A DNA stretch of 64,000 nucleotides, taken from assembly GCA_015680685.1 (NCBI GenBank), contig MNCI01007785.1:1-64000 (forward strand), read 5' to 3'. Below, piece after piece: positions 46,755 through 57,058 of the stretch (positions are counted from its first letter, which is position 1; each line of letters opens with the position of its first letter). Below the pieces are notes generated by a model that did not search any database, had not been told where the DNA came from, and worked only from the letters and a program-made list of their open reading frames with translations. The position numbers were made by a program, and so were the translations under genes. This stretch comes from Gnetum montanum (Eukaryota > Streptophyta > Gnetopsida > Gnetales > Gnetaceae).

Positions 46755-47367
46755 CATTTTTTTCATTTTAGAGCTCAGTTAGAGTGGGAAATTAAATATA
46801 GAAATTTTAGTTTTTGGCTAGCATCGAATTAGCAATATACAATATATTAAACTTAAAAATCAATAAAAATACAGCACTATTGATTAGATCAAATATGCTC
46901 CAAAGTGAATTAAGAATTTTCAAAGTGGACCATAGGGAGGTAAAACCCAACACTTTTTTAATGCATTGTGCTTTATGTTTTTGGTTACAATCAGAGCATG
47001 GTTCAATGGTGTTTATTCTCTATAGAATTTTATAATCGCAACAATTTCCCAAATTCATGAAATGGGAGCACAACTGCTAGGATGGAAATCTTTTGAGATT
47101 AAAAGGTGAACTGTATCTTGAGGTAACTTTCAGGCTTATCCAACATCTAGCTTGGGGTTGTACATTTGTTTTATTTAGGATCATAGCAATGCCTTGCTCT
47201 CATTTTCTTACATGATTTCAATACAAGAAAATTGCTGTGAATAATAAATAAATATAATGCTATAAAAAACATAAAGAAAAGAAATTTGCAAAAAAAGTTA
47301 AAAATAAATGAAGAACAATAAAATTGAAAAATGGAGTTTTGCATCCCACCTTAATCCAAGGCCTACA
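46755..47367. other. AT-rich intergenic stretch, nothing recognised
   Basis: Nothing to report on either strand. The 73-codon frame at 46814-47035 is not convincing. Confidence 0.4.
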
Positions 47368-47808
47368 TGTAATAGCACTTCTTTGGAGAAGCACCTCTTG
47401 GCAACACCTAAAGTCCCATAATAGTCAAATGTTTTAGACTGGACTTAAGGTAGTCTATGCCTTAATGTCCTTAAGAACTTGCAAGCACAACATAAGTACA
47501 CAACTCATATGCTATAGGTTAGTTAATGGTTAGGAGCATCACAAGGATGCTTGTATAATCATATATGTGACTGAACCAATGCAACATACATAGCATACTC
47601 AAGAGCACTAGATACATACAAGACACCATTCCCTTAAGAGAGATATGATATGTTATTGCTCTAATGTATCTAGCCCTAAGCCTACTTTGTAAAGAAGGGT
47701 AGGGCCTGAGCATTGGAGCTAAAACTCCTCTATAAGTCTACATATTCTTTTGATGTAATATACAAAAGAATTAGGGCCATGTAGTTTTTTATGATGGTTA
47801 AGATATCA
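47368..47808 (-). repeat. 3' LTR of the short iMet-primed element
   Basis: Collinear with 50201-50639. Shared blocks include AGCACAACATAAGTACACAA, TAATCATATATGT, TATCTAGCCCTAAGCC and TTTATGATGG. In minus orientation it starts TGATATC and ends ATTACA. Confidence 0.65.
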
Positions 47809-50186
47809 TGGGACTTGTATAGATCTATAGACTCCTCCAACCTTCATTCTAGAGGGAAATGATCTTTAATCCACCAATAGTGCATGTTTTCTTACACTTT
47901 TTAACGCTTAAAAGAACTGATGTACTTAGAGATTAAGCCTTTGTCTATACAAGTATTCAAATGTAGAAAGCACATTAGGTATTGAGGGTATCTAGTCATT
48001 CAAAGCCCATCCAAAAATTGTTAGAAAATGGCTAGGGTATTCAACCATAAAGTAGAAAATTGAACTCAACTTAACATCTAATTGAGACATAAGATTACTT
48101 GTGTAATCTAGGTTAAAGAAGAAAAGACTTATCCTTTTTCATGTAAATGGTACTAACCTTTCTATCTAAAGCAAAATCTACTTGCTTTACATAAAAGTCA
48201 TTTTCTTTATTTCTGGTAGTTATGCGGGAGTGTAGAATCGATCCTTTGTGTTTAAGGAGAGACTAGTTTGTACATTGGGAGAATCACTTTCCATGCATAG
48301 TAGTAGTCTGGCTCTAGCATGAGTAGATATATTTAGGACTTTAGCATTATTGTCATTATCACTTAAAACTTAGGGCATTCCCTTCCTCAAAAATATTTGT
48401 GCTCCCTTCTCGAAGATGAGATAGAAATTTGGGCTTTTTAATTGAAGTCATAATTAAGAACGTATATTTCTTACTTGAAATCACCATTAGGAATAGATGA
48501 TCCCTATTCCAAGATAACATCAAGAACATGTAGTCATTACTCAAAGTCATTAATGAGAACATGAACTCCCTCCTTGAAGTCACTCCACCAAACTCTCTCT
48601 ACCCACATATAGATAAAAGTGATAGTATTAAGCTAGCCATATTCCATTCTTTTTGGTACAAACTGTATTAGTAGAAAGATTGATTATCCACCTTCAATTA
48701 AGATGGTTAACATCAAATCACATTCATTATCATAATCAACAAAGTGAATGACATCAAAAATAGCATTTGCTAAGATTCTCCCATAAATCAAGAAACATTG
48801 TTTTTCATAGTGTTCATAGGCAACCAAAAAGCATCATACCACATGAGTTAAAAATAATCTTAACAAGATCTCTAGTGCTAGATATGGAACAACACAAAGA
48901 TTTATTCATCATAGTTATCACTACTTAAAGAGCATTGCCACATATCTCACAATTCACTAATTTTAATTCATGTTTCCAACAATATAAGTACTTGTATATT
49001 TAATTATTCAAAAATTGATTTTAAACCATTTTACTATTTCACAAAGGAGAGAATCATCATCCAGCTTTGGAATAATAGCTCCTAGAGTCTAATCAAATCC
49101 TCAATGAGAAAAATTGAAATAAAAGAATTAAGATATTGAACCATCCAAGAATTTTCATGCTCAAACCCATCCAAGAATAGGAACATGAAGAACACTCTCC
49201 TCAAACCTAAGATTTACAAATCGAGAAATTTGAGACATTGTTAGTTTTCATCTATAGATCATGAGCTAACCCATCAAGGTATTATTGGTAAAGGCCCCTT
49301 AAATAAGAATCCAATTGTAGCTTTACAACATATGAACATAGAACAATTATCTCATAACACCAAATTATGAAGTCCTTGAGGTACTCAAGCTAAAGATACT
49401 TCAAAAGATTAATGAATTCAAAAATAATCACCTAACAAAAGTAATACATTATAATAAGAAGCACTAATCCCATATATTATCTCATATTTAATGCATGGCG
49501 AATTCAGTAAACTATCATAAGGATCAAAGAATAGGAGAGAATTTGTTTCTTCCATAATTCAACATAATAAACTAGGATATATTACACTATTTTGCATAAA
49601 TTAGAGAGATCAATAACATTTGCTTGACACACCACATGATTTCTTAGTATAAAATTTTAAGCTAGAGTACTGTTGTATGTTTTGTGTAAGAGCTCATCCC
49701 AATAAGAGAAAAACTTCCTCAAATTAATCAATTCTTAAATCATTCTACCATTTCTATTCTAGATAGATAATACTTGATTGTGTTACCTACTTATGATAAA
49801 TATTCTTAAAACTAACCAACTTGAGAGTCATCCAAACCCATTTTTAATTAAGGTAAATAACACATGTGTATGTCATCTACTTGTAGCAATTTTTTATACA
49901 ATTAGATCCTTTACAAAAGTAGAACTTAGACTTGTTTACTCATCTTTAGACATCTCCTTTAAAATTTTACATCTTTATCTTTGTACATGTTCACATCATC
50001 ACTTGGGCACAACTATCTTGTTTGTCATATCTCACTAGTTAATTGTGGGGATTGCGACTACCAGGAGCATTGCCAGAATTCTAGCATCCTTTATTCTTCT
50101 TATGCACCATAGTAGCACATGAATCATAAACAACAAATCATAATTCCACACGACAAACCAATGCTAGCCTTGAACTACAAACCATA
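47809..50186 (-). other. Internal region of the short iMet-primed element
   Basis: About 2.4 kb without a recognisable Gag, protease, RT or integrase motif in any frame. Confidence 0.45.
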
Positions 50187-50198
50187 GTTCTAATACCA
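50187..50198 (-). other. Primer-binding site, tRNA-iMet type
   Basis: The minus strand reads TGGTATTAGAAC, two transitions from the plant tRNA-iMet complement TGGTATCAGAGC, two bases after the LTR. Confidence 0.7.
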
Positions 50199-50200
50199 AG

Positions 50201-50639
50201 TGTAATGACATTGCTTTAGGAAGGTACCAATCAACATCATCCAAGAATTTTAAATTAGCCAAATGTTTCAAAGTAAACTTAAGAAGGAGTATGCCTCAAC
50301 TTCCTTAATGACCTATAAGCACAACATAAGTACACAACTCCCATGTCATACATTAGTCGATGGTTAAGAATATTGTGAGGACACCTTTATAATCATATAT
50401 GTAACCCAAACCACTCTAATATATACAACATACTTAAGAGCATTAGCATATCTATAAGACATCATTTCTTTAAGAGAGCTAAGATGTGTTTCTACTCTAA
50501 TATATCTAGCCCTAAGCCTTGCTTTGTAGAAAATGGTAATGCCCTAATCATTTGAGTCAATGATCCTTTGCAAGCTTACATATCCTTATAATGTAGTACT
50601 CAAAGGAATCAAGGTCATGTAGTTCTTTATGATGGCTAA
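50201..50639 (-). repeat. 5' LTR of the short iMet-primed element
   Basis: The LTR end (minus) TCATTACA lies at 50201. Homology with the other LTR continues to about 50643 (AAGATA), where the chromovirus 3' LTR begins. Confidence 0.65.
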
Positions 50640-50775
50640 GATAGGGAGCAAGGTTACTTTATTTATTTTAAACTCTTCAATCAAACTAAATCTAGATATG
50701 ATGAAAGACAACTTAGTATGCTAGCAAACAAGAAAACTAGCTATCTTTAATTAATGTAAAGAAGATTATAAATCA
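50640..50775 (-). repeat. Chromovirus 3' LTR (~136 bp)
   Basis: In minus orientation it starts TGATTTATAATCTTC at 50775 and is collinear with 56787-56921 (AGATAGCTAGTTTTCTTGTT shared). The low boundary is approximate. The first three bases, TGA, are also the integrase stop codon. Confidence 0.65.
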
Positions 50776-52012
50776 TACCTCTTTCACTCCTTGAATGCTG
50801 GAGGCTTCTCTTCTCTTAAGTACAATTCCCTTCCTCTTCATTGAAGTCTTGGTCTTATTAATAGCCTCCTTTAACTCATTGATGCTGCACCATGTGGTTT
50901 TATCATTAACTGATCCATAATAATGCATAAGCTCTAAAACATTAAATACAAAAGACATACCAACATCATTTGGTAGGTTAATTTCAAAAGTATTATCATT
51001 AATTTTGGTCTTTATTTTGAATGAATCCATCTTCTTGGCTTCTAACTTGGAGAAGTTAACATCTCTCAATCTTTTCTTCTTCAAGTACACCAAAAGTAGA
51101 TCACCAATAGCAAAGTTAGGCTTCTTCTTGCTTTTATGCCTCTTGAGGACTCTCTCTTCAACCTTTGTCTCTAGGTTTTCCTTCACTTATGCATGAAGAT
51201 CCCTCATTTTCTACACAAAATCAACATTGAGTTGAGCTTCTTCCTTAAAGCTCCTCACATTTTTCACCATCTTTGGACAAAAATCATAATTTACCTCAAA
51301 TGGGCTCTTTTCAATAGCAATATGAAAAGTATTATTAAAATAAAATTCAACATGACACATCAAAGTTTTCCATTGATTGGGCTATCCATCACATAAACAC
51401 CTCAAAATATTCAATAAATTTTTATTTTCCACTTCAATTTGGCCATTAGATTATGGATGATATGCACTAGAAAAATGTAACTTTATCCCTAAAATGTTTC
51501 AAAGGGACCTATAAAAATGACTAGTAAATTTGGAGTCTATATTACAAACAATATTCACAGGAGTTCCACATAACTTCACAACAGGCTAAAAAACAAACTT
51601 GCAACATGAGAAGCATCACTCATTGTTTTGCACAAAATGAAGTATGTCATCTTGGAGAACTTGTCTACTACAAAAAAGAAAGCATTATTTCCACTTTCGA
51701 TTTTTAGAATTACACTAAAAAAAGCCATTGATACAGTTTCCCATGGACCCTTTGGAAATGGCAAAGACATATAATATCCATTCACTCTATCTCATTTGAA
51801 TTTTTGACATGTCAAATCATCCTTAATAAATTTAAAAACTTCAAATCTCATTCCAAGTCAAAAATAATGTCTACCCACTAGTTCCAATGTTTTATCCTTA
51901 GTCATATGACCTACCATATCACCATAATGATTTTTCATTAAAATATTCTTTCTAAAATCACAATTAGGAACACATACCTTTCCATTCTTGAATAATAGGT
52001 CATATTAAGTAT
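50773..52012 (-). pseudogene. Chromovirus integrase (3' part of split pol)
   Basis: On the minus strand, from the solo LTR edge downward, the sequence reads LFKNGKVCVPNCDFRKN, then HYGDMVGHMTKDKTLELV and LTCQKF (the HHCC region). The core MSLPFPKGPWETVSMAF, FFVVDKFSKMTYFI and SDASHVASLFF follows at 51785-51580. The C-terminal domain is open for 137 codons (51186-50773) with KPNFAIGDLLLVYLKKKR, KINDNTFEINLPNDVG and FVFNVLELMHYYG. The last codons GVKEV are encoded by the purine run GGAGTGAAAGAGGTA, and the stop TGA begins the LTR. Stops between 51,580 and 51,190 disable it. Confidence 0.82.
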
Positions 52013-52017
52013 GATAG
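52013..52017. repeat. Target-site duplication of solo copia-like LTR, left copy (GATAG)
   Basis: GATAG before TATTGACC at 52018; repeated at 53443-53447. Confidence 0.75.
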
Positions 52018-52104
52018 TATTGACCTTTTTGTATGTCAAAATCTTGAAAATAGTGAAAGTGGAAAATGTGCTTGTAAGATTTTGTAGGACTAGGAAAGGA
52101 CTAA

Positions 52105-52435
52105 GATGAGAGCATGATAAGAGCATGAACAAGACAAGAGCATATCATGATTGAGACAAGAGCATGAATAAGACAAGTTCATAGCATGATCAAGAAAAGT
52201 GCATAACATGATTGAGATAAGAGAATGAACAAGACAAGAGCATAGCATGATTGAGAGAAGAGCATAGCATGATCGAGATAAGAGCATGACAAGAGCAAGA
52301 TGTGATCAGGACAAGAGCTTAGATGGTATTAAGATAAGATTAGGATGAGATCGAGACATGAGCTTAATGAGATTGAGACAAAGAGCATTATGAGATCAAG
52401 ACAAAGAGCATGTTGAGACCAAGATGATAGCTAAG
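52105..52435 (+). repeat. Minisatellite in the solo LTR (~21-24-bp units)
   Basis: Roughly a dozen imperfect units of the form AAGAGCATAGCATGATYGAGA (Y = C or T). They are regular at 52105-52290 and loosen towards 52435. There is no spacer-repeat alternation, so this is not a CRISPR-like array. Confidence 0.7.
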
Positions 52436-52489
52436 TTATCAATCTAGGATGACAAAGTCTCAACTAGAAAATAAAGATGGAAGATGTTA

Positions 52490-52790
52490 AGGAGCCAAAA
52501 GGAGATGTTCAAATATTTGCCAAGATGTTCTAGAAGAACAAAAAATGTCCTAGTGATAAAGCTCAGTCTTAGGAAAACATCCTAGAAAAATAATAGACAT
52601 CCTTGTTGAGAAGACAAGTTCTTAGATGATATGTTCCACAAAAATAGTAGATGTTCCAATTTCAATTGAGATGTCCCAGCTAGGACATCCCATGTGAGAC
52701 ATCCTAATTTTTAGTGGATGTCCCACATATAAGAAATAACAAGATAGTAGGATGTTCCAAGCTTGAGCAAGACATCCTGACTAGTCATTG
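52490..52790 (+). promoter_or_regulatory. Cluster of GATGTCC/GACATCC boxes in the copia-like LTR
   Basis: Half-sites such as GATGTTCC, GATGTCCCA, GGACATCCC, GACATCCTA and GACATCCTG occur repeatedly in both orientations upstream of the probable transcription start. The related LTR at 57059 has the same type of cluster (GACATCT/GATGTCTT, 57280-57545). Confidence 0.45.
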
Positions 52791-53442
52791 GTAGCTATTG
52801 TACAAACTTCAATGGTTACAAAGTAACAACGAAAGTTATAAAAGAAGGTGTAATAGCTTGGAAAAGTGAAGTAATGTTCATACAATTTGATCATCATTTT
52901 ATACATCTTGTGTTGTATTTTGTACTTAATTTTCACATCTTTTGTTAGTCATATTTTATATTGTGAGAGCCTCAAAGGAAGAAATTTGTAAAGTGTAGTT
53001 ACATTCTCTCCTTAATTTCTTTCTTTTCTCTTTGTAGCCCTATGGGGTTGATGTGCATCTTACAGGAAGACATTCCTTAAGCTTATTAGGATGTTGCAAG
53101 GTTGAGTATGTTTCTAAGTGAAAACATTCCTTGCAAAGCTCAAGTTATTGTATAGGTTGTGGAGTCCTTGAAACCACATTTTGGGCTTGTTGGAACCTTG
53201 CAGGGTTGGGTGTGTTTCTGTGTAAAAACATTCCTTATAGAGCTTGAACTTTGTAAAGGTTGTGGTGCCCTTGAAACAAAATTTTCTAAATAAATAAAGT
53301 CCAAATATATATATGGAATCTATCCACTAAGTGTGGAAGTACCCAAGTTGGGGAACCATGTACATTTGATTGTAGTTTTGATTATCTTGGTTGTTAAAAT
53401 TTGTGAACTTATTTAACACCCCCTCTAAGTTCTTAGTCTTTA

Positions 53443-53447
53443 GATAG
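53443..53447. repeat. Target-site duplication of solo copia-like LTR, right copy (GATAG)
   Basis: Identical to 52013-52017. Confidence 0.75.
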
Positions 53448-55330
53448 CTCCTTCATTATTCTATCCTATTCAAAAATGGTTCCTTGATTTTCCTCCAAAC
53501 CTATCCAAAATCATAATCATGCTCATAAAAATTAGNGTTCCTCCAAACCTATCCAAAATCATAATCATGCTCATAAAAATTAGCAAAATCATCCATATAT
53601 TCCACATGAGGCATGTTAAAATTCAGCACATGCATTCTAGACAATTCATCACATTGGAAGTTTAGAAACTAAAGTGCTATATGATCTGTCATCAAGGAAA
53701 ACTCCTTGGATAATAAGTAATTCCTTTAATGCTTGATTTCTTGAATAATAGCATACAATTCCTTCTCATATATGCTATAATTTTTCCTTGACTCATTTAA
53801 CGTTTCTAAAAAGAAAGTAATAGGCCTACCTTCTTGTGAAAGTACCCCTCCAATAGCAAGTCCTCTTGCATCTACCTTCATCTAAAAAAGCTTCTGAAAA
53901 TTTGGAATTATTAGTATTGGCTCAATGGTTATTTTTGCTTTTAATAAGTCAAAGCTCTTTTGGGTTTCCTCACTCCATATAAAATCCTTTTTCTTCTTTA
54001 GCAAAGAAAACATAGGATAAGAAATACCACAAAAAATTTTTATGAACCTTGAATAAAAACCTACTAAACCAAGAAATGATCTTACCTTCACAACATTCTT
54101 AGGAGTTGACCAACCTATAATAGCCCCAATCTTAATAGCTTTCATTCAAACTTGATTTTTAAAAATCACATTCTCTAAATATATGATATCTCTCTTGAAG
54201 AAATGGTTGTTCTTCACAATTATTACCAAATGTGCCTCCTTCAATTTAAGATACACTCTTCTCAAGTGATCCAATTACTCCTCTTCATTATAGATATACA
54301 CCAAAATGTCATCAAAGAAGATAATACAATACTTACCAATAAAGTCCTTGAGTACATCACTCATCAACTTCATGAATGTAGTAGGTGCATTTGTGAGTCA
54401 AAATGACATTACCAACCACTCAAAAAATTCATATTTTATTTTGAAATATCTCTTTCATTCATTAGCAGGTTTGATTCAAATTCGATTGTAACCTCCCTTA
54501 AAATCAATTTTTCTAAAGACGTCTACATTGGTAAGGATATTAAGGATATCATTCATCTTTAGAATAGGAAACCTATGCCTTACTATTATCATGTTCACTA
54601 CCCTAGCATTAATGCATATATTTTATTCATTACTATCCTTCTTTGGCATAAGCACTGTTGAAAGTACACAAGGTGCAATGGATTCCCTCATGAATCCATT
54701 TGTAAGTAACTTCTTTACTTGTCTTTGTAATTCTACCTAGTGATTTAGTGCCATCTATTATTGTCTCTCATTTGGAATGATGGTGCTAGGGATGAAATCA
54801 ATTTGGTGCTATACATTAATCATTAGTAGTAATCCATTCAATCCCACCTTGAATAGCCTAGAAAATTACCCCTTTAAGTTTAGCACATATGTTGAAAGTT
54901 CTACTTGTACATCATCATGGTTAGAAGTAACAAGTAATACAACAATAAAACCAAAACTAGTCTCATCATGTTTCTTAATGTATTCCCTCTCTTCTAGAAG
55001 GATTAAAAAAGCACTAAGTAAAATTTGAGGCCTTAATTAATCAACAATCATGGAAATCAACTTATGGATTCCATCACATCTAGCTATACTCCATACATTT
55101 CTTAGTTAATCAAATTGAACACCATTGTTAAAATTCCAGGGTTTACCAAGAATTACATAAACATAATCAATTGTAAATACATCACATTTCAAAAAATCAT
55201 GAAAATTTCCAATTCTAAATTTGCAAAAACATTGCTCTTTCATCTCTTGGGAGAAATCTCTTAATAACTAATGTATTTTGTAGGATCTAGGATGAGGATT
55301 TATCACTAAACCCAACCTAGCAACTATCCT
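53448..55330 (-). pseudogene. Chromovirus protease, reverse transcriptase and RNase H (5' part of split pol)
   Basis: Minus strand. The protease region at ~55320-55080 has SSRIVARLGL and then CDVFTIDYVYVILGKPW. RT at ~54790-54270 has ELQRQVKKLLTNGFMRES, STVLMPKKDSN, RHRFPILKMNDIL, RKIDFKGGYNRI and FEWLVMSF. Its catalytic box is FFDD at 54308-54319. RNase H at 54145-53480 opens with TPKNVVKVRSFLGLVGFYSR and LKKKKDFIWSEETQKSF and continues with KVDARGLAIGGVLSQEGRPI and YSIYEKELYAIIQ. Scattered stops make it inactive. The downstream integrase was separated by the solo LTR. A 46-bp direct duplication around an N at 53536 lies at the RNase H end. Confidence 0.85.
53490..53583. repeat. 46-bp direct duplication around an N (53536), probable assembly artefact
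   Basis: Bases 53490-53535 recur exactly at 53538-53583, with N and G between, matching the pattern at 19247. Confidence 0.8.
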
Positions 55331-56718
55331 AGATGAAATAACATTTTCTTAGGCTTCCTCATTATTCAAAATATGGATTCATTCACCACTAAGTAGACAT
55401 CTAGATTCAATTGAAAATAATAATTTTCTAGTATGATGTTCTTCTCTATTCACATTTTCCATCAATTCATAAGAATTTAATTTAGAAACGTCCTTAATCT
55501 TGGGAGCATTAGGATTATCTCTTTGAAGAGATTGACTGAATGTCTTCTCTGCTTTCATGGTTTGCACATTCTTTTTGTTGGCTATATTGAGAAGTGGACA
55601 TTCCCATCACTTATGTTCCTATTCTCCATATTTGAAGAACTAAATCTTTGATGAGTTGCTATCTTGACCCTTGATTCACTTACCCTGGTCCTTCTTGTCT
55701 TTATACTTTTCATTACTCTTCTCTATGTGCTTTTCATGGCTTTTCATGTCTTCAGATTTGGACTTGAAATCCTTCTTTGATTTAGATCCTTTAACCTTTT
55801 CCTTTGAAGCTTATTTGCTTATGCTTCCAAATCCATTAACTTTATTCTTCACTCTGAGTACCAAATAATAAGACTCATTAAGAGTTTGTGGCTCACAAAG
55901 TGATAACTACTATTAATACATCATTATGAGACCTTCCAAAAAGTTGAAAGCATATTATACTCCTCCAATTTTAACTTCGCTTGATGAAATAGTTCCTAAG
56001 ATTTGATATAAAACTTCTTAACATCTTCTCATTTTGCCTTAGGAATTTCAACTTCATGATCATCTCTTACCTCTATTAAGACTATTCAAATTTTCTCTTG
56101 AACCTATATTTCATCAAATTCTAATCCCTAATAGGTTGGTCATTTTATCTTTCATAACTTTGAAATTCCTTTTTTCACTAATTAAAAGCCATACCTTCTA
56201 ATCTAGATTCATCAATTGGTATCCTTAATTGATTTGGTACCTCTTATAGCTTGAAATGCTTGAAAAAAAATCATTGATGTCATCTACACCATTTAAAGAT
56301 TTCATTTCTTTGTAGGGAAGTCTAGTAGCATTTTTGAATTCTCTAGTAAGCCTTGCTTCAGCCTCACCATCAAGCTTGTTATGAGAAGAAGTTGATCTTG
56401 GTGATGAAACTCTTGGAACTCTAATATGAGGAAGCAGATTCACTTCCATTAAAATCCTTGACTAATATGTCCTACACTTCCATGGCTAGAATGTCCATTC
56501 TCATCATCTGTTTCACCTCTACTAGGATGAGAAACTTCTTTGTTATTGGTTGAGTATGAATGCTCATCATCTCCATGAGTTGGAATATGGCTGGGACCTA
56601 GATTCTTGCTTACCTTGGTACTAATCTCATCTAATCAAGAAACGATTAGTTAAAAGGTAGATTTCATGTCCTACATGTCTCTGTTAAGGGCTTGGACCTA
56701 TTTTTTCTTAGGAGCCAT
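55331..56718 (-). pseudogene. Chromovirus gag
   Basis: The frame starts MAPKKK at 56718 and is followed by a stop and a hydrophilic Ser/His-rich N-terminal region. Then come RVPRVSSPRSTSSHNKLDGE, the capsid-like stretch to about 55,950, a Lys-rich stretch, and a degenerate zinc knuckle near 55,620 (KYGEQEHKKWECP-like, in which a Cys of the usual CFKCG is a Tyr and stops interrupt). The linker MKAEKTFSQSLQRDNPNAPK (55567-55380) leads to protease. Gag of this type packages element RNA. Many stops and shifts make it inactive. Confidence 0.65.
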
Positions 56719-56770
56719 CTAAATTTGACAAAAATATGCAACCAAATTCTAAGAAACAATAAATCTAGAT

Positions 56771-56782
56771 GCTATGATACCA
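56771..56782 (-). other. Primer-binding site of chromovirus, tRNA-iMet type
   Basis: The minus strand reads TGGTATCATAGC, one base from TGGTATCAGAGC, four bases after the LTR end. Confidence 0.75.
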
Positions 56783-56786
56783 ATAA

Positions 56787-56921
56787 TGCTAGAGTAGGTT
56801 TACTCTATTTATTTAAAACTCTTTAATCACATTAAATGTTGATATGATAAACAATAAATTAGTATTCTAGAAAACAAGAAAACTAGCTATCTTTAATTAA
56901 TATAAAGAAGATTACAAATTA
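56787..56921 (-). repeat. Chromovirus 5' LTR (~135 bp)
   Basis: In minus orientation it starts TAATTTGTAATCTTC at 56921 and ends ACTCTAGCA. It is collinear with the 3' LTR at 50640-50775. Confidence 0.65.
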
Positions 56922-57058
56922 GTGGTTCCACAACTCATAATAATACAATCCACTTACAAGCACTTAATGATATTGTAGAGCATAAGAATCTACAATCAAA
57001 ACTATTTTCCTTAATGCAAGACATAACCAAATGAGATTTCTCCCACAAACATAGTACT

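Larger units (their letters stand above)
47368..50639 (-). mobile_element. Short LTR element with tRNA-iMet primer site, probably non-autonomous
   Basis: Two directly repeated ~440-bp LTRs (47368-47808 and 50201-~50639) flank ~2.4 kb. In minus orientation the upper LTR ends TCATTACA and is followed by CT and the primer site TGGTATTAGAAC. Total length is about 3.3 kb. The internal part has no readable gag or pol domain. Such a size suits a non-autonomous or heavily deleted element. Copia and chromovirus elements both use this primer, so the family is open. No target duplication was found, and the upper LTR is truncated or joined at the chromovirus boundary near 50640. Confidence 0.6.
52018..53442 (+). 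mobile_element. Solo Ty1/copia-type LTR inserted in the chromovirus integrase
   Basis: 1425 bp starting TATTGACCTTTTTGTATGTC and ending CTTAGTCTTTA, flanked by the duplication GATAG. The start and the CCCCTTCTAAGTTC-like end match the copia LTR at 57059-58223, whose copia affiliation is shown by its gag. The orientation is taken from that LTR. Both begin TA rather than TG. Inside are a ~22-bp minisatellite (52105-52435) and a cluster of GATGTCC/GACATCC boxes. No internal region or second LTR is present, so it is a solo LTR. It splits the chromovirus between RNase H and integrase and must be younger than it. Confidence 0.75.
50640..56921 (-). mobile_element. Chromovirus-type Ty3/gypsy element with ~135-bp LTRs
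   Basis: A minus-strand element of about 4.9 kb once the inserted solo LTR (52018-53442) is removed. It has very short LTRs (about 136 and 135 bp), the iMet primer site TGGTATCATAGC (56771-56782), a gag beginning MAPKKK at 56718, then protease, RT, RNase H and integrase, and a polypurine tract inside the last codons. RT and integrase style (NDNTFEINLPNDVGMSFVFN) is that of CRM/Reina-like chromoviruses. I see no separate chromodomain after the integrase. All genes carry stops. No convincing target duplication was found. Confidence 0.75.

Noticed and set aside
52105-52435. CRISPR-like array
   Set aside because: Units are contiguous and imperfect with no spacers, in a plant LTR; it is a minisatellite.
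54203-55028. Plus-strand ORFs over the chromovirus RT
   Set aside because: The minus strand carries ordered RT motifs including FFDD; the plus frames are shadows.
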